From the NCBI GenBank assembly GCA_903913285.1, contig CAIWKO010000011.1, positions 1-47,837 on the forward strand: DNA of 47,837 nt. Reading direction: 5' to 3'. The stretch's first letter is position 1, and each line of letters opens with the position of its first letter. The DNA is from an uncultured Bacteroidales bacterium (GTDB lineage: Bacteria > Bacteroidota > Bacteroidia > Bacteroidales > CAIWKO01). The notes under the pieces were generated by a model, which was given only the letters and a program-made list of their open reading frames with translations, was not told where the DNA came from and made no database searches. This document shows, one piece after another, positions 25,528-33,626 of the stretch. Both the position numbers and the translations under genes were made by a program.

Positions 25528-25569
25528 CTGGTTTAAGTAACTAGTTGCAAGTTAAAAGGTAATAGAAAA
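25525..25569. repeat. Heptamer-phased tract starting at a stop codon
   Basis: From the TAA stop of the U32 gene: TAACTGG, TTTAAG, TAACTAG, TTGCAAG, TTAAAAG, GTAATAG. Four of these (25538-25565) are exactly 7 nt. The words resemble those at 635-669. Confidence 0.6.
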
Positions 25570-25638
25570 ATGGAGGGATGGAAAAATGGAGTGTGAAATA
25601 AAGCAAAGGAGAGGTGTAGTGAATGATTTTTGAGTTTC

Positions 25639-25863
25639 AGTGTGCATTTTTTGAGAGGCAGGGTTGGTTGAGTGACAGTGCTCGTAAATTGAAAATCCGA
25701 GACCAACTTTAAGTTTTCGAGACCATCTTTTGAGTGACAGAGACCGAAAATGGAGTTTCCGAGATCGAAATTGAAGTTTCGGTGCTCATCTTTTGACTGC
25801 CGGTGTTCATTTTTTGACCGCCAGCGTTCGAAGTGAAGATTTCGAGACCGACTTTTAGTTTCT
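25639..25863. repeat. Degenerate 21-bp tandem repeat, about 10-11 units
   Basis: Units of 21 nt (a few of 20, one of 17), of two alternating kinds: CGAGACCATCTTTTGAGTGAC and CGAGATCGAAATTGAAGTTTC. The most regular block is 25718-25843. The consensus differs from the 2219-2470 array but the period is the same. Confidence 0.8.
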
Positions 25864-25880
25864 TTATTCTTTTCTTTTGC

Positions 25881-26057
25881 TAGTCCAAAAGAAAAGAACC
25901 AAAAGAAAAAGACTTGTCCAAACGAAGCTTCAGCGCGCTCTGAAAAAAACAAGAATATCTAAAAAAGTAGTCCGCCTCGCGGCGGAAACGTAAACGCCTT
26001 TTTTGATATTCTAAGTTTTTTTCATTCACTGCCAATGCTGGCCCGCTGTTTGGACTA
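25881..26057. repeat. Complex imperfect palindrome upstream of the kdp operon
   Basis: Nested inverted repeats share one centre. Outer arms are TAGTCCAAA/TTTGGACTA (25881 and 26049) and GTCCAAAC/GTTTGGAC (25916 and 26048). Next come GAAAAAAAC/GTTTTTTTC (25942 and 26015), AGAATATC/GATATTCT (25952 and 26005) and AAAAAAG/CTTTTTT (25961 and 25998). The centre is CCGCC-TCGC-GGCGG (25972-25985). It resembles a small non-autonomous (REP- or MITE-like) element. No transposase is nearby, so mobility is inference. Confidence 0.65.
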
Positions 26058-26195
26058 CCCAACGCACTTTGTTTCTTCGAAACAATTCAACGGTTTGGCT
26101 GAGGGAGGGATTTTTTTTGTGAAAGCATTTATAGGAAAGGAAAGCGAACAGTTTTTAATTCATCTTCCTAATCCGGATTTTAATAAAATCTTTAT

Positions 26196-26245
26196 ATCCA
26201 AAAAGGATTACTTACAAAATACTTATATTTCTCAAAGTATCTTTG
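26196..26245 (+). promoter_or_regulatory. Candidate kdp operon promoter and operator
   Basis: TATCTTTG (26238-26245) is a perfect -7 match, 23 nt before kdpF. Upstream lies a small dyad ATCC-AAAAA-GGAT (26196-26208), preceded by TTTATA and followed by TTACA words faintly like the E. coli KdpE box. The -33 box is weak. Control by the KdpE encoded in the operon is expected from the family, not shown. Confidence 0.45.
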
Positions 26246-26268
26246 CATTGTCAAAAATCTAAACTGAA

Positions 26269-26406
26269 ATGAATGCAACAATTATTTTAGCAGCTATAGT
26301 TCCGGTAGAGAAAAATCTCTCAACGGGCTATATTATAGGGGCAATTATCGCCGTGTTTATCTTTGGGTATCTTTTGTACTCATTAATTAATCCTGAGAAA
26401 TTTTAA
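26269..26406 (+). CDS. kdpF: Potassium-transporting ATPase small subunit KdpF
   Basis: A 45-residue protein. Residues about 20-38 are one membrane helix (YIIGAIIAVFIFGYLLYSLI), followed by NPEKF, the typical KdpF ending (YLLYALLNPEKF-like). It has an N-terminal extension of about 15 residues (MNATIILAAIVPVEK) compared with the roughly 29-residue E. coli protein. KdpF sits against KdpA and stabilises the KdpFABC complex. Its position at the head of the operon, close after the promoter, supports the call. Confidence 0.88.
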   Translation: MNATIILAAIVPVEKNLSTGYIIGAIIAVFIFGYLLYSLINPEKF

Positions 26407-26420
26407 AATCATAACATCCA

Positions 26421-26603
26421 ATGGGAATTTTTGTTTTATTATTAAAATTATTCGGAATCTTAATCCTTATATTTTATCTGAGTTATCTGATTGGTAAATT
26501 TCTAAAATTAGACAAGTATTTAAAAGGTGATAAAGGTGACAACATTTATCAAAAAGAAAATGATAACAATAATGAATTTTACATTTTAAATCAATTACAA
26601 TGA
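26421..26603 (+). CDS. Small single-pass membrane protein in kdp operon
   Basis: A 60-residue protein with one N-terminal membrane helix (about 3-25, IFVLLLKLFGILILIFYLSY) and a charged cytoplasmic tail (KYLKGDKGDNIYQKENDNNN). It lies 14 bases after kdpF, and its stop overlaps the next start by four bases (ATGA), so it is translated as part of the operon. I know no named family. By place and size it may be another small accessory subunit of the pump; that is inference. Confidence 0.65.
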   Translation: MGIFVLLLKLFGILILIFYLSYLIGKFLKLDKYLKGDKGDNIYQKENDNNNEFYILNQLQ

Positions 26604-27145
26604 TCAAAGAGATTCAGGTTCATCAAATTCTTTTGAAAGAATTTCCGGATATAACAATTGCATTAAATAAGAATAATGAGAACATTTTTAAGTTAATGCA
26701 AAGTTTTACAAACTATACAAGAAATTGTGTTTTGAAAGGTAAGATTGATAGATTGAGAGTATGCTTTCGGGTTGCTGAGAATTTTTTAAGATATGGGAAT
26801 AAAACTGTTAGATCGGCTGTAGAGAATTGTTATGTTTATTCTGTTGCATCTCTGCTGGAGGTTTATACACCAGTTCAGAGCCTTTTATGGAAAATCTTAC
26901 CAATGACCTTAAAAAAGGATTGCCTGAAACATATTTCGGATATTAATGCACATAACGATCTGAAAGACGAAAATTGTTTATTTGATGAAGAAATATGCAA
27001 TTATAAGAATGAATTAATAGAATTTGAACATTATCAGCCAAATAAAAAAACATACCATGAGGGAAATATTTTCCCAGATCAATATTTTACTATTCAGCAT
27101 TCTTGTAAAATTGCCGGCACAAATAGTAATTTGAGCAGAAGATAA
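26600..27145 (+). CDS. Helical protein of unknown function in kdp operon (DUF7674-like)
   Basis: A 181-residue soluble protein. Residues about 1-115 are helical and resemble a small Bacteroidota family I recall as DUF7674: HQILLKEFPDI, RLRVCFRVAENFLRYGNKTV and LLWKILPMTLKKDCLKHI. The last 65 residues look disordered and poorly conserved. It is coupled to the preceding gene by an ATGA overlap and lies 50 bases before the porin gene. No enzyme motif is seen. A regulatory or assembly role in potassium uptake would be a guess. Confidence 0.6.
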   Translation: MIKEIQVHQILLKEFPDITIALNKNNENIFKLMQSFTNYTRNCVLKGKIDRLRVCFRVAENFLRYGNKTVRSAVENCYVYSVASLLEVYTPVQSLLWKILPMTLKKDCLKHISDINAHNDLKDENCLFDEEICNYKNELIEFEHYQPNKKTYHEGNIFPDQYFTIQHSCKIAGTNSNLSRR

Positions 27146-27195
27146 TGTTGCGAGTAAAATAAATTAAATGACTTAATGATGAAAGGCAGGAAAGA

Positions 27196-28272
27196 ATGAA
27201 GAAGTTAATTATTGTGATGTTTTTGCTAATAACAACGACATCATTTGCTCAAACAGACAGCAGTAAATCGCCCCTAACATTTTCGGGGTATGCTGAATTG
27301 TATTACAGTTATGATTTCGGTGGTCCGGCTAATCATGAGCGACCATCTTTCTTTTATAATTTTAACCGACATAATGAAGCGAACCTGAATCTTGGATTTA
27401 TCAACGCGAATTATACCAAAAAAAATATCCGTGCCAATTTAGGATTAATGGCGGGAACTTATGCACAGTATAATTTATCAGCTGAACAACCCTTACTCAG
27501 ACATTTATGGCAGGCAAATGTTGGTGTGAAATTGAGCAGGAAGAAAAATTTATGGATAGATGCAGGTGTGTTTCCATCTCATATAGGATTTGAAAGCCCG
27601 ATGGGAAAAACGTGTGATGCACTTACCCGATGCATGATTGGCGATAATACTCCAAGTTATGAAAGTGGTATAAAAATTGGGTATACTTCGGACAACAGTA
27701 AATGGTTTCTCTCTGCTTTGGTTGTGAATGGCTGGCAGCGGATTGCACGTGTGAACGGGAACAATACACCCGCTTTCGGAACACAAATTACTTTTAAGCC
27801 AAGTGGAAAAGTTTCCGTGAACTATAGCACATTTATCGGAAACGACAAACCTGATAGCGCTATACAAATGCGTTATTACCATAATTTTTATGCATTGATA
27901 AATCCGACGGATAAATTCAGGATCACTCTGGGTTTTGATTATTGCATGGAACAAAAAAGCAAAGGCAGCAATAAATACAATCAGCTTTATAGCCCAGTTG
28001 TTATCCTTCGCTATTTGTTTATAGATAAGCTGGCAATTGCCATACGTGGTGAATATTACGATGACCGTAATGGGATAATTATTTCCACCGGAACCCCCGA
28101 CGGATTCCGGACCCTGGGTTATTCCTTAAACCTGGATTATATAATTAGGGATAATGTAGTTTGGCGCATAGAAGGCAGGGGACTCAGCAGTAAAGACTGG
28201 ATATTCGCATTAGACAATAAGGCTGCCAGCCAAAATTATTTTTTAACGACGTCATTAGCGGTTTCGTTTTAA
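27196..28272 (+). CDS. Outer-membrane beta-barrel porin in kdp operon
   Basis: A 358-residue protein with a signal peptide (MKKLIIVMFLLITTTSFAQ, 1-19). Then comes an uninterrupted series of amphipathic beta strands starting SPLTFSGYAELYYSYDF, with the segments LWIDAGVFPSHIGFESP, SYESGIKIGYTSDNSKWFLS and LAIAIRGEYYDDRNG. It ends in the aromatic C-terminal strand FLTTSLAVSF. It resembles the OmpL-like/BBP2 porin group. Its place between kdpF and kdpA suggests it lets potassium across the outer membrane when Kdp is induced; the place is seen, the selectivity is inferred. Confidence 0.8.
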   Translation: MKKLIIVMFLLITTTSFAQTDSSKSPLTFSGYAELYYSYDFGGPANHERPSFFYNFNRHNEANLNLGFINANYTKKNIRANLGLMAGTYAQYNLSAEQPLLRHLWQANVGVKLSRKKNLWIDAGVFPSHIGFESPMGKTCDALTRCMIGDNTPSYESGIKIGYTSDNSKWFLSALVVNGWQRIARVNGNNTPAFGTQITFKPSGKVSVNYSTFIGNDKPDSAIQMRYYHNFYALINPTDKFRITLGFDYCMEQKSKGSNKYNQLYSPVVILRYLFIDKLAIAIRGEYYDDRNGIIISTGTPDGFRTLGYSLNLDYIIRDNVVWRIEGRGLSSKDWIFALDNKAASQNYFLTTSLAVSF

Positions 28273-28337
28273 TTGACAACAAACTAAATTACTTTACAGC
28301 AAAATTTGATAAAAGTTACGAATAAAAAATTAATAAA

Positions 28338-30029
28338 ATGACAACACAAGATGTAATACAGTTGCTGGTTTTCTTTGCATTGCTGATAGGTCTGACGCCT
28401 GTTTTAGGCAATTACATGTTCAAGGTATTCACAGGAAAAAAACATTTTATGATGCCTGTTCTGGGCTGGCTTGAAAGACTGACCTATAAATTTATTGGTG
28501 TAAAACCTGATGAAGAAACAAACTGGAAATCGTATACTTTCGGTTTGCTGATGTTTAATTTGATTGGATTTATTTTCGTTTTCCTGCTTCAAATGCTTCA
28601 GGCATATTTGCCAATGAATCCTGCACATCTTTCAAATGTATCGTGGCATTCGGCTTTTAATACGGCATCAAGTTTTGTAACCAATACCAATTGGCAGGGG
28701 TATGCAGGGGAAACTACGCTAAGTTATTTGGTGCAAATGATAGGGCTTGCCGTTCAGAATTTTGTAAGTGCTGCAACCGGAGTTGCAGTTTTAATAGCTC
28801 TTGTAAGAGGTATTTCAAGGAAAACCACCGATAAAATTGGTAATTTCTGGGTCGATCTTACACGATCAACTTTGTATGTACTCTTACCGCTTTCAATCCT
28901 GTTAGCCATTGCATTAGTTGGTCAGGGCGCTATTCAGAATTTTAAGCATTTTGAAACCGTTCAAACAATACAGGGTGCACAGCAAGTAATTCCAATGGGA
29001 CCAGTTGCTTCGCAAGAGGCTATAAAGCAATTAGGCACAAACGGAGGCGGGTTTTTAAATGCCAATGATGCACATCCATTCGAGAGTCCCACTCCTTTCA
29101 GCAACCTGCTTGTAATGTTTGCATTATTGATAATACCAGCTGCCTTAACCTTTACTTATGGTAAAATGGTCGGTTCAACCCGGCAAGGTTGGGCAATCTT
29201 TAGCGCTATGATGATTTTGTTGCTTGCGGGCTTGAGTATATCTTTGTATGCAGAGTATTCGTCTAATCCTATTTTCGGGCATTTGCATTTGATGGAAGGC
29301 AAGGAAACCCGGTTCGGAATTACTAACAGTGTTTTGTTTTCAGTGATAACTACTGATGTTTCCTGTGGAGCGGTGAATTGCATGCACGATAGTCTTACGC
29401 CCTTATCGGGTATGGTAGCCATGATAAACATGATGCTGGGCGAAGTTATTTTTGGCGGTGTAGGCGCGGGTTTGTATGGAATGGTAATTTTTATCATACT
29501 GACGGTTTTTATTGCCGGTTTGATGGTTGGGCGCACACCCGAATACCTTGGGAAAAAGATTAATGCTTTTGAAGTGAAAATGGCCATTATTGCCATGCTT
29601 GCTCCGAATCTGGTAATACTTCTTTTCGCAGCATGGGCATCTGCCAGTACAGTCGGGCTATCGAGCCTTAATAATGCCGGGCCGCATGGACTTTCTGAAA
29701 TTCTTTACGCTTTTAGTTCGGCTGCCGGAAATAACGGTAGTGCTTTTGCCGGATTAAATGCCAATACAGTGTTCTATAATTTGACACTTGGTTTTGGAAT
29801 GCTTGTTGGCCGATTTGGAGTGATCATCCCGGTATTGGCGATTGCAGGAAGTATGGCCGAAAAGAAAATCACGCCTATGTCGGGGGGAACATTCCGCACC
29901 GACAATTCGCTGTTTATCGTTTTATTGATAGGAGTAATACTTATTGTCGGCGGGCTAACGCATTTCCCTGCTTTATCATTAGGTCCTATAGTTGAACATT
30001 ATCTAATGAACATGGGAATAACCTTTTAA
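28338..30029 (+). CDS. kdpA: Potassium-transporting ATPase potassium-binding subunit
   Basis: A 563-residue inner-membrane channel-like subunit, normal family length, with about ten membrane helices. It binds and selects potassium and passes it to KdpB. Conserved filter-loop regions are SFVTNTNWQGYAGETTLSY, LGTNGGGFLNANDAHPFESP and, later, SAAGNNGSAFAGLNANT. The segment VQNFVSAATGVAVLIALVRG is also typical. It is followed by kdpB after 12 bases. Confidence 0.98.
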   Translation: MTTQDVIQLLVFFALLIGLTPVLGNYMFKVFTGKKHFMMPVLGWLERLTYKFIGVKPDEETNWKSYTFGLLMFNLIGFIFVFLLQMLQAYLPMNPAHLSNVSWHSAFNTASSFVTNTNWQGYAGETTLSYLVQMIGLAVQNFVSAATGVAVLIALVRGISRKTTDKIGNFWVDLTRSTLYVLLPLSILLAIALVGQGAIQNFKHFETVQTIQGAQQVIPMGPVASQEAIKQLGTNGGGFLNANDAHPFESPTPFSNLLVMFALLIIPAALTFTYGKMVGSTRQGWAIFSAMMILLLAGLSISLYAEYSSNPIFGHLHLMEGKETRFGITNSVLFSVITTDVSCGAVNCMHDSLTPLSGMVAMINMMLGEVIFGGVGAGLYGMVIFIILTVFIAGLMVGRTPEYLGKKINAFEVKMAIIAMLAPNLVILLFAAWASASTVGLSSLNNAGPHGLSEILYAFSSAAGNNGSAFAGLNANTVFYNLTLGFGMLVGRFGVIIPVLAIAGSMAEKKITPMSGGTFRTDNSLFIVLLIGVILIVGGLTHFPALSLGPIVEHYLMNMGITF

Positions 30030-30041
30030 TTATTAAATGAA

Positions 30042-32120
30042 ATGAGTACAAAAATAAAAACAAGCCTTTTCAATAAAAAGATACTATTACAGGCAACAAA
30101 AGACAGTATAACTAAGTTAAACCCTGCTATACAGATAAAGAACCCTGTCATTTTTTTGGTAGCAATAGGCTCTGTGCTTACAACAATTATAGTGATTACG
30201 GGAATTTTTCAGGGCAACTTTTCGTCTTTCAATCTGCAAATATGCATCTGGTTGTGGTTTACCGTATTGTTTGCCAATTTTGCTGAAGCTGTTGCTGAAG
30301 GAAGGGGAAAAGCTCAGGCCGATAGTTTGAGGAAGAACCGTATAGAAACCAAGGCCCGTAAATTGGTTGGTAAGCAGGAAGTATTAACCATAGCTACCGA
30401 TCTTAAAAAAGGTGACATTGTAGTTTGTGAAGCCGGAGATGTGATACCTTCGGATGGTGAAGTGATAGAAGGCATAGCCAGCGTTGACGAATCGGCAATA
30501 ACGGGCGAATCAGCACCTGTTATCCGCGAAAGCGGCGGCGACCGTTCGGCTGTTACAGGGGGCACAAAAGTGATAAGCGACCGTATTTTAATCCGCATTA
30601 CAACCGAACCGGGCAGTACATTTATGGACCGCATGATAGCTTTGGTGGAAGGGGCCAAACGTCAGAAAACTCCCAATGAAATTGCTCTGACAATACTTCT
30701 TGCAGGTTTGTCAATAATTTTTCTTTTAGCAGTGGTCACACTTCCGGCATTCTTCGGATATAGTCTTACAGCATCGGGTTTGCCACAGTCGCATAACTTG
30801 ACAATCCCTGTTTTGATTGCATTGTTGGTATGTTTGATTCCTACTACTATTGGTGGTTTGTTGAGTGCCATAGGTATAAGCGGTATGGACAGACTGATAC
30901 AGCGCAATGTTATTGCCACCAGCGGACGTGCTATTGAAGCTGCAGGCGATGTGGATGTGTTGCTGCTTGATAAAACAGGAACCATCACCCTCGGAAACAG
31001 GATGGCTACTGATTTTATTCCGGCTGAAGGAATATCGGTTGAAGAACTTGCCAATGCTGCACAACTTTCATCCTTATCGGACGAAACTCCCGAAGGACGT
31101 TCCATAGTGGTTTTGGCCAAAGAAAAATTCAATATACGCGGACGTGAAGTTCAACAACTTAATGCAACATTTATCCCCTTTTCAGCACAAACAAGAATTA
31201 GTGGGGTAGATATTAAAACAGAGGATGGGATTCTCCATCATATTCGAAAGGGTGCAGCCGATTCAATTCTTAGTTTTGTAAACAACAACAATGGTTTTTA
31301 TCCTCAAAGCATAAAAAATATTGTTTCTGATATTGCGCGACAAGGAGCTACACCTTTGGTTGTTGCAGAAGATAACAGGGTTTTGGGTGTGGTTCATCTG
31401 AAAGATATTGTAAAAGGCGGAATCAAGCAAAGATTTGCCGAACTAAGAAAAATGGGAATTAAAACGGTGATGATAACAGGTGATAATCCATTGACTGCTG
31501 CTGCCATTGCAGCCGAAGCCGGCGTGGATGATTTTATGGCTGAAGCCACACCTGAAGATAAATTGCGCCGCATACGCGAAGAACAGGCCAACGGTCATCT
31601 GGTAGGCATGATAGGAGACGGCACCAATGATGCTCCCGCTTTGGCTCAAGCCGATGTTGGATTGGCAATGAACACAGGCACTCAGGCAGCACGTGAAGCC
31701 GGAAATATGGTTGACCTCGATAGCAACCCTACCAAATTAATTGAAGTAGTGGAAGTAGGAAAGCAATTACTTATTACCCGTGGCTCACTTACTACATTCA
31801 GTATTGCAAACGATGTGGCAAAATATTTTGCTATAATTCCAGCAATTGCAGTATCACTTTATGCCGGAACAAATCCAACCGGACCACTTTCTGCCTTGAA
31901 TATTATGAGACTTGGCTCTCCACAAAGCGCTATTTTAAGTGCAGTAATATTCAATGCTCTAGTCATTATTGCGCTAATCCCGCTGGCATTAAGAGGAGTA
32001 AAATACAGACCTGTTTCAGCATCAAAAGCTTTATTCAGGAACCTGATGATTTATGGAGTGGGTGGTATAATCATTCCTTTCATCGGGATTAAACTAATTG
32101 ACATGTTAATTAACCTGTAA
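30042..32120 (+). CDS. kdpB: Potassium-transporting P-type ATPase subunit B
   Basis: A 692-residue P-type ATPase that drives KdpA-mediated potassium uptake. The actuator loop is TGES (154-157; Ser157 corresponds to the Ser that is inhibited by phosphorylation in E. coli). The phosphorylated Asp is Asp310 in LLDKTGTIT. The nucleotide domain has KGAADSI and the hinge motif is [18 protein letters not shown]. The conserved membrane region [17 protein letters not shown] follows. All key residues are present. Confidence 0.98.
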   Translation: MSTKIKTSLFNKKILLQATKDSITKLNPAIQIKNPVIFLVAIGSVLTTIIVITGIFQGNFSSFNLQICIWLWFTVLFANFAEAVAEGRGKAQADSLRKNRIETKARKLVGKQEVLTIATDLKKGDIVVCEAGDVIPSDGEVIEGIASVDESAITGESAPVIRESGGDRSAVTGGTKVISDRILIRITTEPGSTFMDRMIALVEGAKRQKTPNEIALTILLAGLSIIFLLAVVTLPAFFGYSLTASGLPQSHNLTIPVLIALLVCLIPTTIGGLLSAIGISGMDRLIQRNVIATSGRAIEAAGDVDVLLLDKTGTITLGNRMATDFIPAEGISVEELANAAQLSSLSDETPEGRSIVVLAKEKFNIRGREVQQLNATFIPFSAQTRISGVDIKTEDGILHHIRKGAADSILSFVNNNNGFYPQSIKNIVSDIARQGATPLVVAEDNRVLGVVHLKDIVKGGIKQRFAELRKMGIKTVMITGDNPLTAAAIAAEAGVDDFMAEATPEDKLRRIREEQANGHLVGMIGDGTNDAPALAQADVGLAMNTGTQAAREAGNMVDLDSNPTKLIEVVEVGKQLLITRGSLTTFSIANDVAKYFAIIPAIAVSLYAGTNPTGPLSALNIMRLGSPQSAILSAVIFNALVIIALIPLALRGVKYRPVSASKALFRNLMIYGVGGIIIPFIGIKLIDMLINL

Positions 32121-32132
32121 ACTTGTATAAAA

Positions 32133-32705
32133 ATGAAAACTTTCATCATAGCTTTAAAGATTTTCCTGTTTTTCACTATTCTAACAGGAATAATTTATCC
32201 TTTAATTGTAACCGGAATAGCACAATTGGTTTTTCCGGGCAAAGCAAACGGGAGTTTTATTGTCAAAGATAACGTTACTATAGGAAGCGAACTTATTGGA
32301 CAGCAATTCGACAGTATTATTTATTTTTCATCGCGACCTTCTGCCATTGGATATAATCCTTTGCCTTCAGGCGGTTCAAATTTTGGTTTGACCAATGCGA
32401 AATTGAAACATTCTGTGGACTCATTAACGAAACATTTCATTGCCTTTAATCAATTAGATATCAATACTAAAGTGCCCTCAGAAATGGTTTTTGCTTCGGC
32501 CAGTGGATTGGATCCGCATATTTCGTCCGAGGCAGCTATGCTACAAGTTAACAGGATTGCCAAAGCAAGAAACTTTAATGAAATACAGAAACAAGAGTTA
32601 ATTCAGTGTGTTAAAACATTTACTGAAGGACCACAGTTTTTAATTTTAGGTCAGGAAAGAGTAAATGTTTTACTTTTGAATATTAAAATTGATAAGATAA
32701 AATAA
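32133..32705 (+). CDS. kdpC: Potassium-transporting ATPase subunit C
   Basis: A 190-residue subunit with one N-terminal membrane helix (about 7-29) and a periplasmic domain. Signature segments are LTGIIYPLIVTGIAQLVFP, IGSELIGQQF, FSSRPSAIGYNPLPSGGSNF and SGLDPHISSEAAMLQVNRIA. KdpC stabilises the complex and raises its affinity for ATP or potassium. It lies 12 bases after kdpB and 21 bases before the HAMP protein gene. Confidence 0.96.
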   Translation: MKTFIIALKIFLFFTILTGIIYPLIVTGIAQLVFPGKANGSFIVKDNVTIGSELIGQQFDSIIYFSSRPSAIGYNPLPSGGSNFGLTNAKLKHSVDSLTKHFIAFNQLDINTKVPSEMVFASASGLDPHISSEAAMLQVNRIAKARNFNEIQKQELIQCVKTFTEGPQFLILGQERVNVLLLNIKIDKIK

Positions 32706-32726
32706 CCACACCTAAAACCAAATATC

Positions 32727-33626
32727 ATGAAAGCATCTATCAGATTAAAATTTTCGCTGGGAATTGTTTTCCTGTTTATCATCATTGCTCTCTTGTCATT
32801 TTTTTCCGCTTATTTCGTGAACAAACTATCGAACAAAACTGCTGCAATTCTTAAGGAGAATCATTTGTCGGTAATCTATGCCAGAGATATGTCCGAAAAC
32901 TTAACGAATATAAACATGGAGATCACCCGTGGGCTATTATCTGATCAAATGCCGGACACTATGTTAATAAAGAAAGAGATCAGCTTTTTCGAAAAGTCGC
33001 TGACACTTGAAAAAAATGATATTACCGAACCTGGTGAAGATAAACTTGTAGCTGCCATTGATGCCAACTTCAAAGAGTACCGAAAATCGGTTTTACAATT
33101 TACAGGCCAGCAAAAACCCTTAATTACCATACAGATCCTTCAAAAGGAATTCATTGATCTGTATGAGCAACAAATGTTATTATCGCAAATGAACAGTAAA
33201 GCCATTGAAGCAAAAACCGAGGATGCCAGATTGACGGCAAATAATGCATTAAAGGAAATGAGCATTCTGGCTACTTTATGCTTTATTATAACACTGACTT
33301 TCACCTATAGCTTTGCATCATACTTCAACACAAGATTTTTTCAATTATATAATGGGATTAAAGAAATAGTTGCCAGTAATTTTGGACAGCGATTGCATTT
33401 TAATGGTACTGATGAGTTTCATGAAATTTCTTTGGTTTTTAATAAAATGGCTGAGAATTTAAGTAAAAGCAATAAAGATAATGACTTAACAGTAGAAAAG
33501 GAGCTAATTATTTATAAAAGAGGCAGTGAAATTCAGGACATAAAAGAAATGCTTAATCGTTTAAAAAGCCTGGAAGAACAAGCATCAGAATTAATTTCAC
33601 GGTTAGAAAATACTAAAAACGAATGA
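32727..33626 (+). CDS. 4-helix-bundle/HAMP membrane protein without output domain
   Basis: A 299-residue protein: membrane helix about 10-32, a helical periplasmic sensor region about 33-177 of the MCP four-helix-bundle kind, membrane helix about 178-199, a HAMP-like segment about 200-250 (FNGTDEFHEISLVFNKMAEN), and a coiled coil about 262-297 (IQDIKEMLNRLKSLEEQASE). There is no kinase, methyl-accepting or cyclase domain. Its stop overlaps the kdpD start by ATGA, so the two are made together. It may sense envelope or ionic state and signal to KdpD; that is inference. I recall similar genes before kdpD in other Bacteroidota. Confidence 0.75.
   Translation: MKASIRLKFSLGIVFLFIIIALLSFFSAYFVNKLSNKTAAILKENHLSVIYARDMSENLTNINMEITRGLLSDQMPDTMLIKKEISFFEKSLTLEKNDITEPGEDKLVAAIDANFKEYRKSVLQFTGQQKPLITIQILQKEFIDLYEQQMLLSQMNSKAIEAKTEDARLTANNALKEMSILATLCFIITLTFTYSFASYFNTRFFQLYNGIKEIVASNFGQRLHFNGTDEFHEISLVFNKMAENLSKSNKDNDLTVEKELIIYKRGSEIQDIKEMLNRLKSLEEQASELISRLENTKNE

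Noticed and set aside
25533-25952. 139-residue minus-strand frame
   Set aside because: It spans the heptamer tract, the 21-bp array and part of the palindromic element; its composition follows those repeats.
26191-26217. E. coli-type KdpE box
   Set aside because: TTTATA and TTACA words are present, but their spacing is wrong for the known site; listed only as a possible operator.
26035-26262. 75-residue frame before kdpF
   Set aside because: It begins inside the palindromic element and runs through the candidate kdp promoter. No family resemblance.
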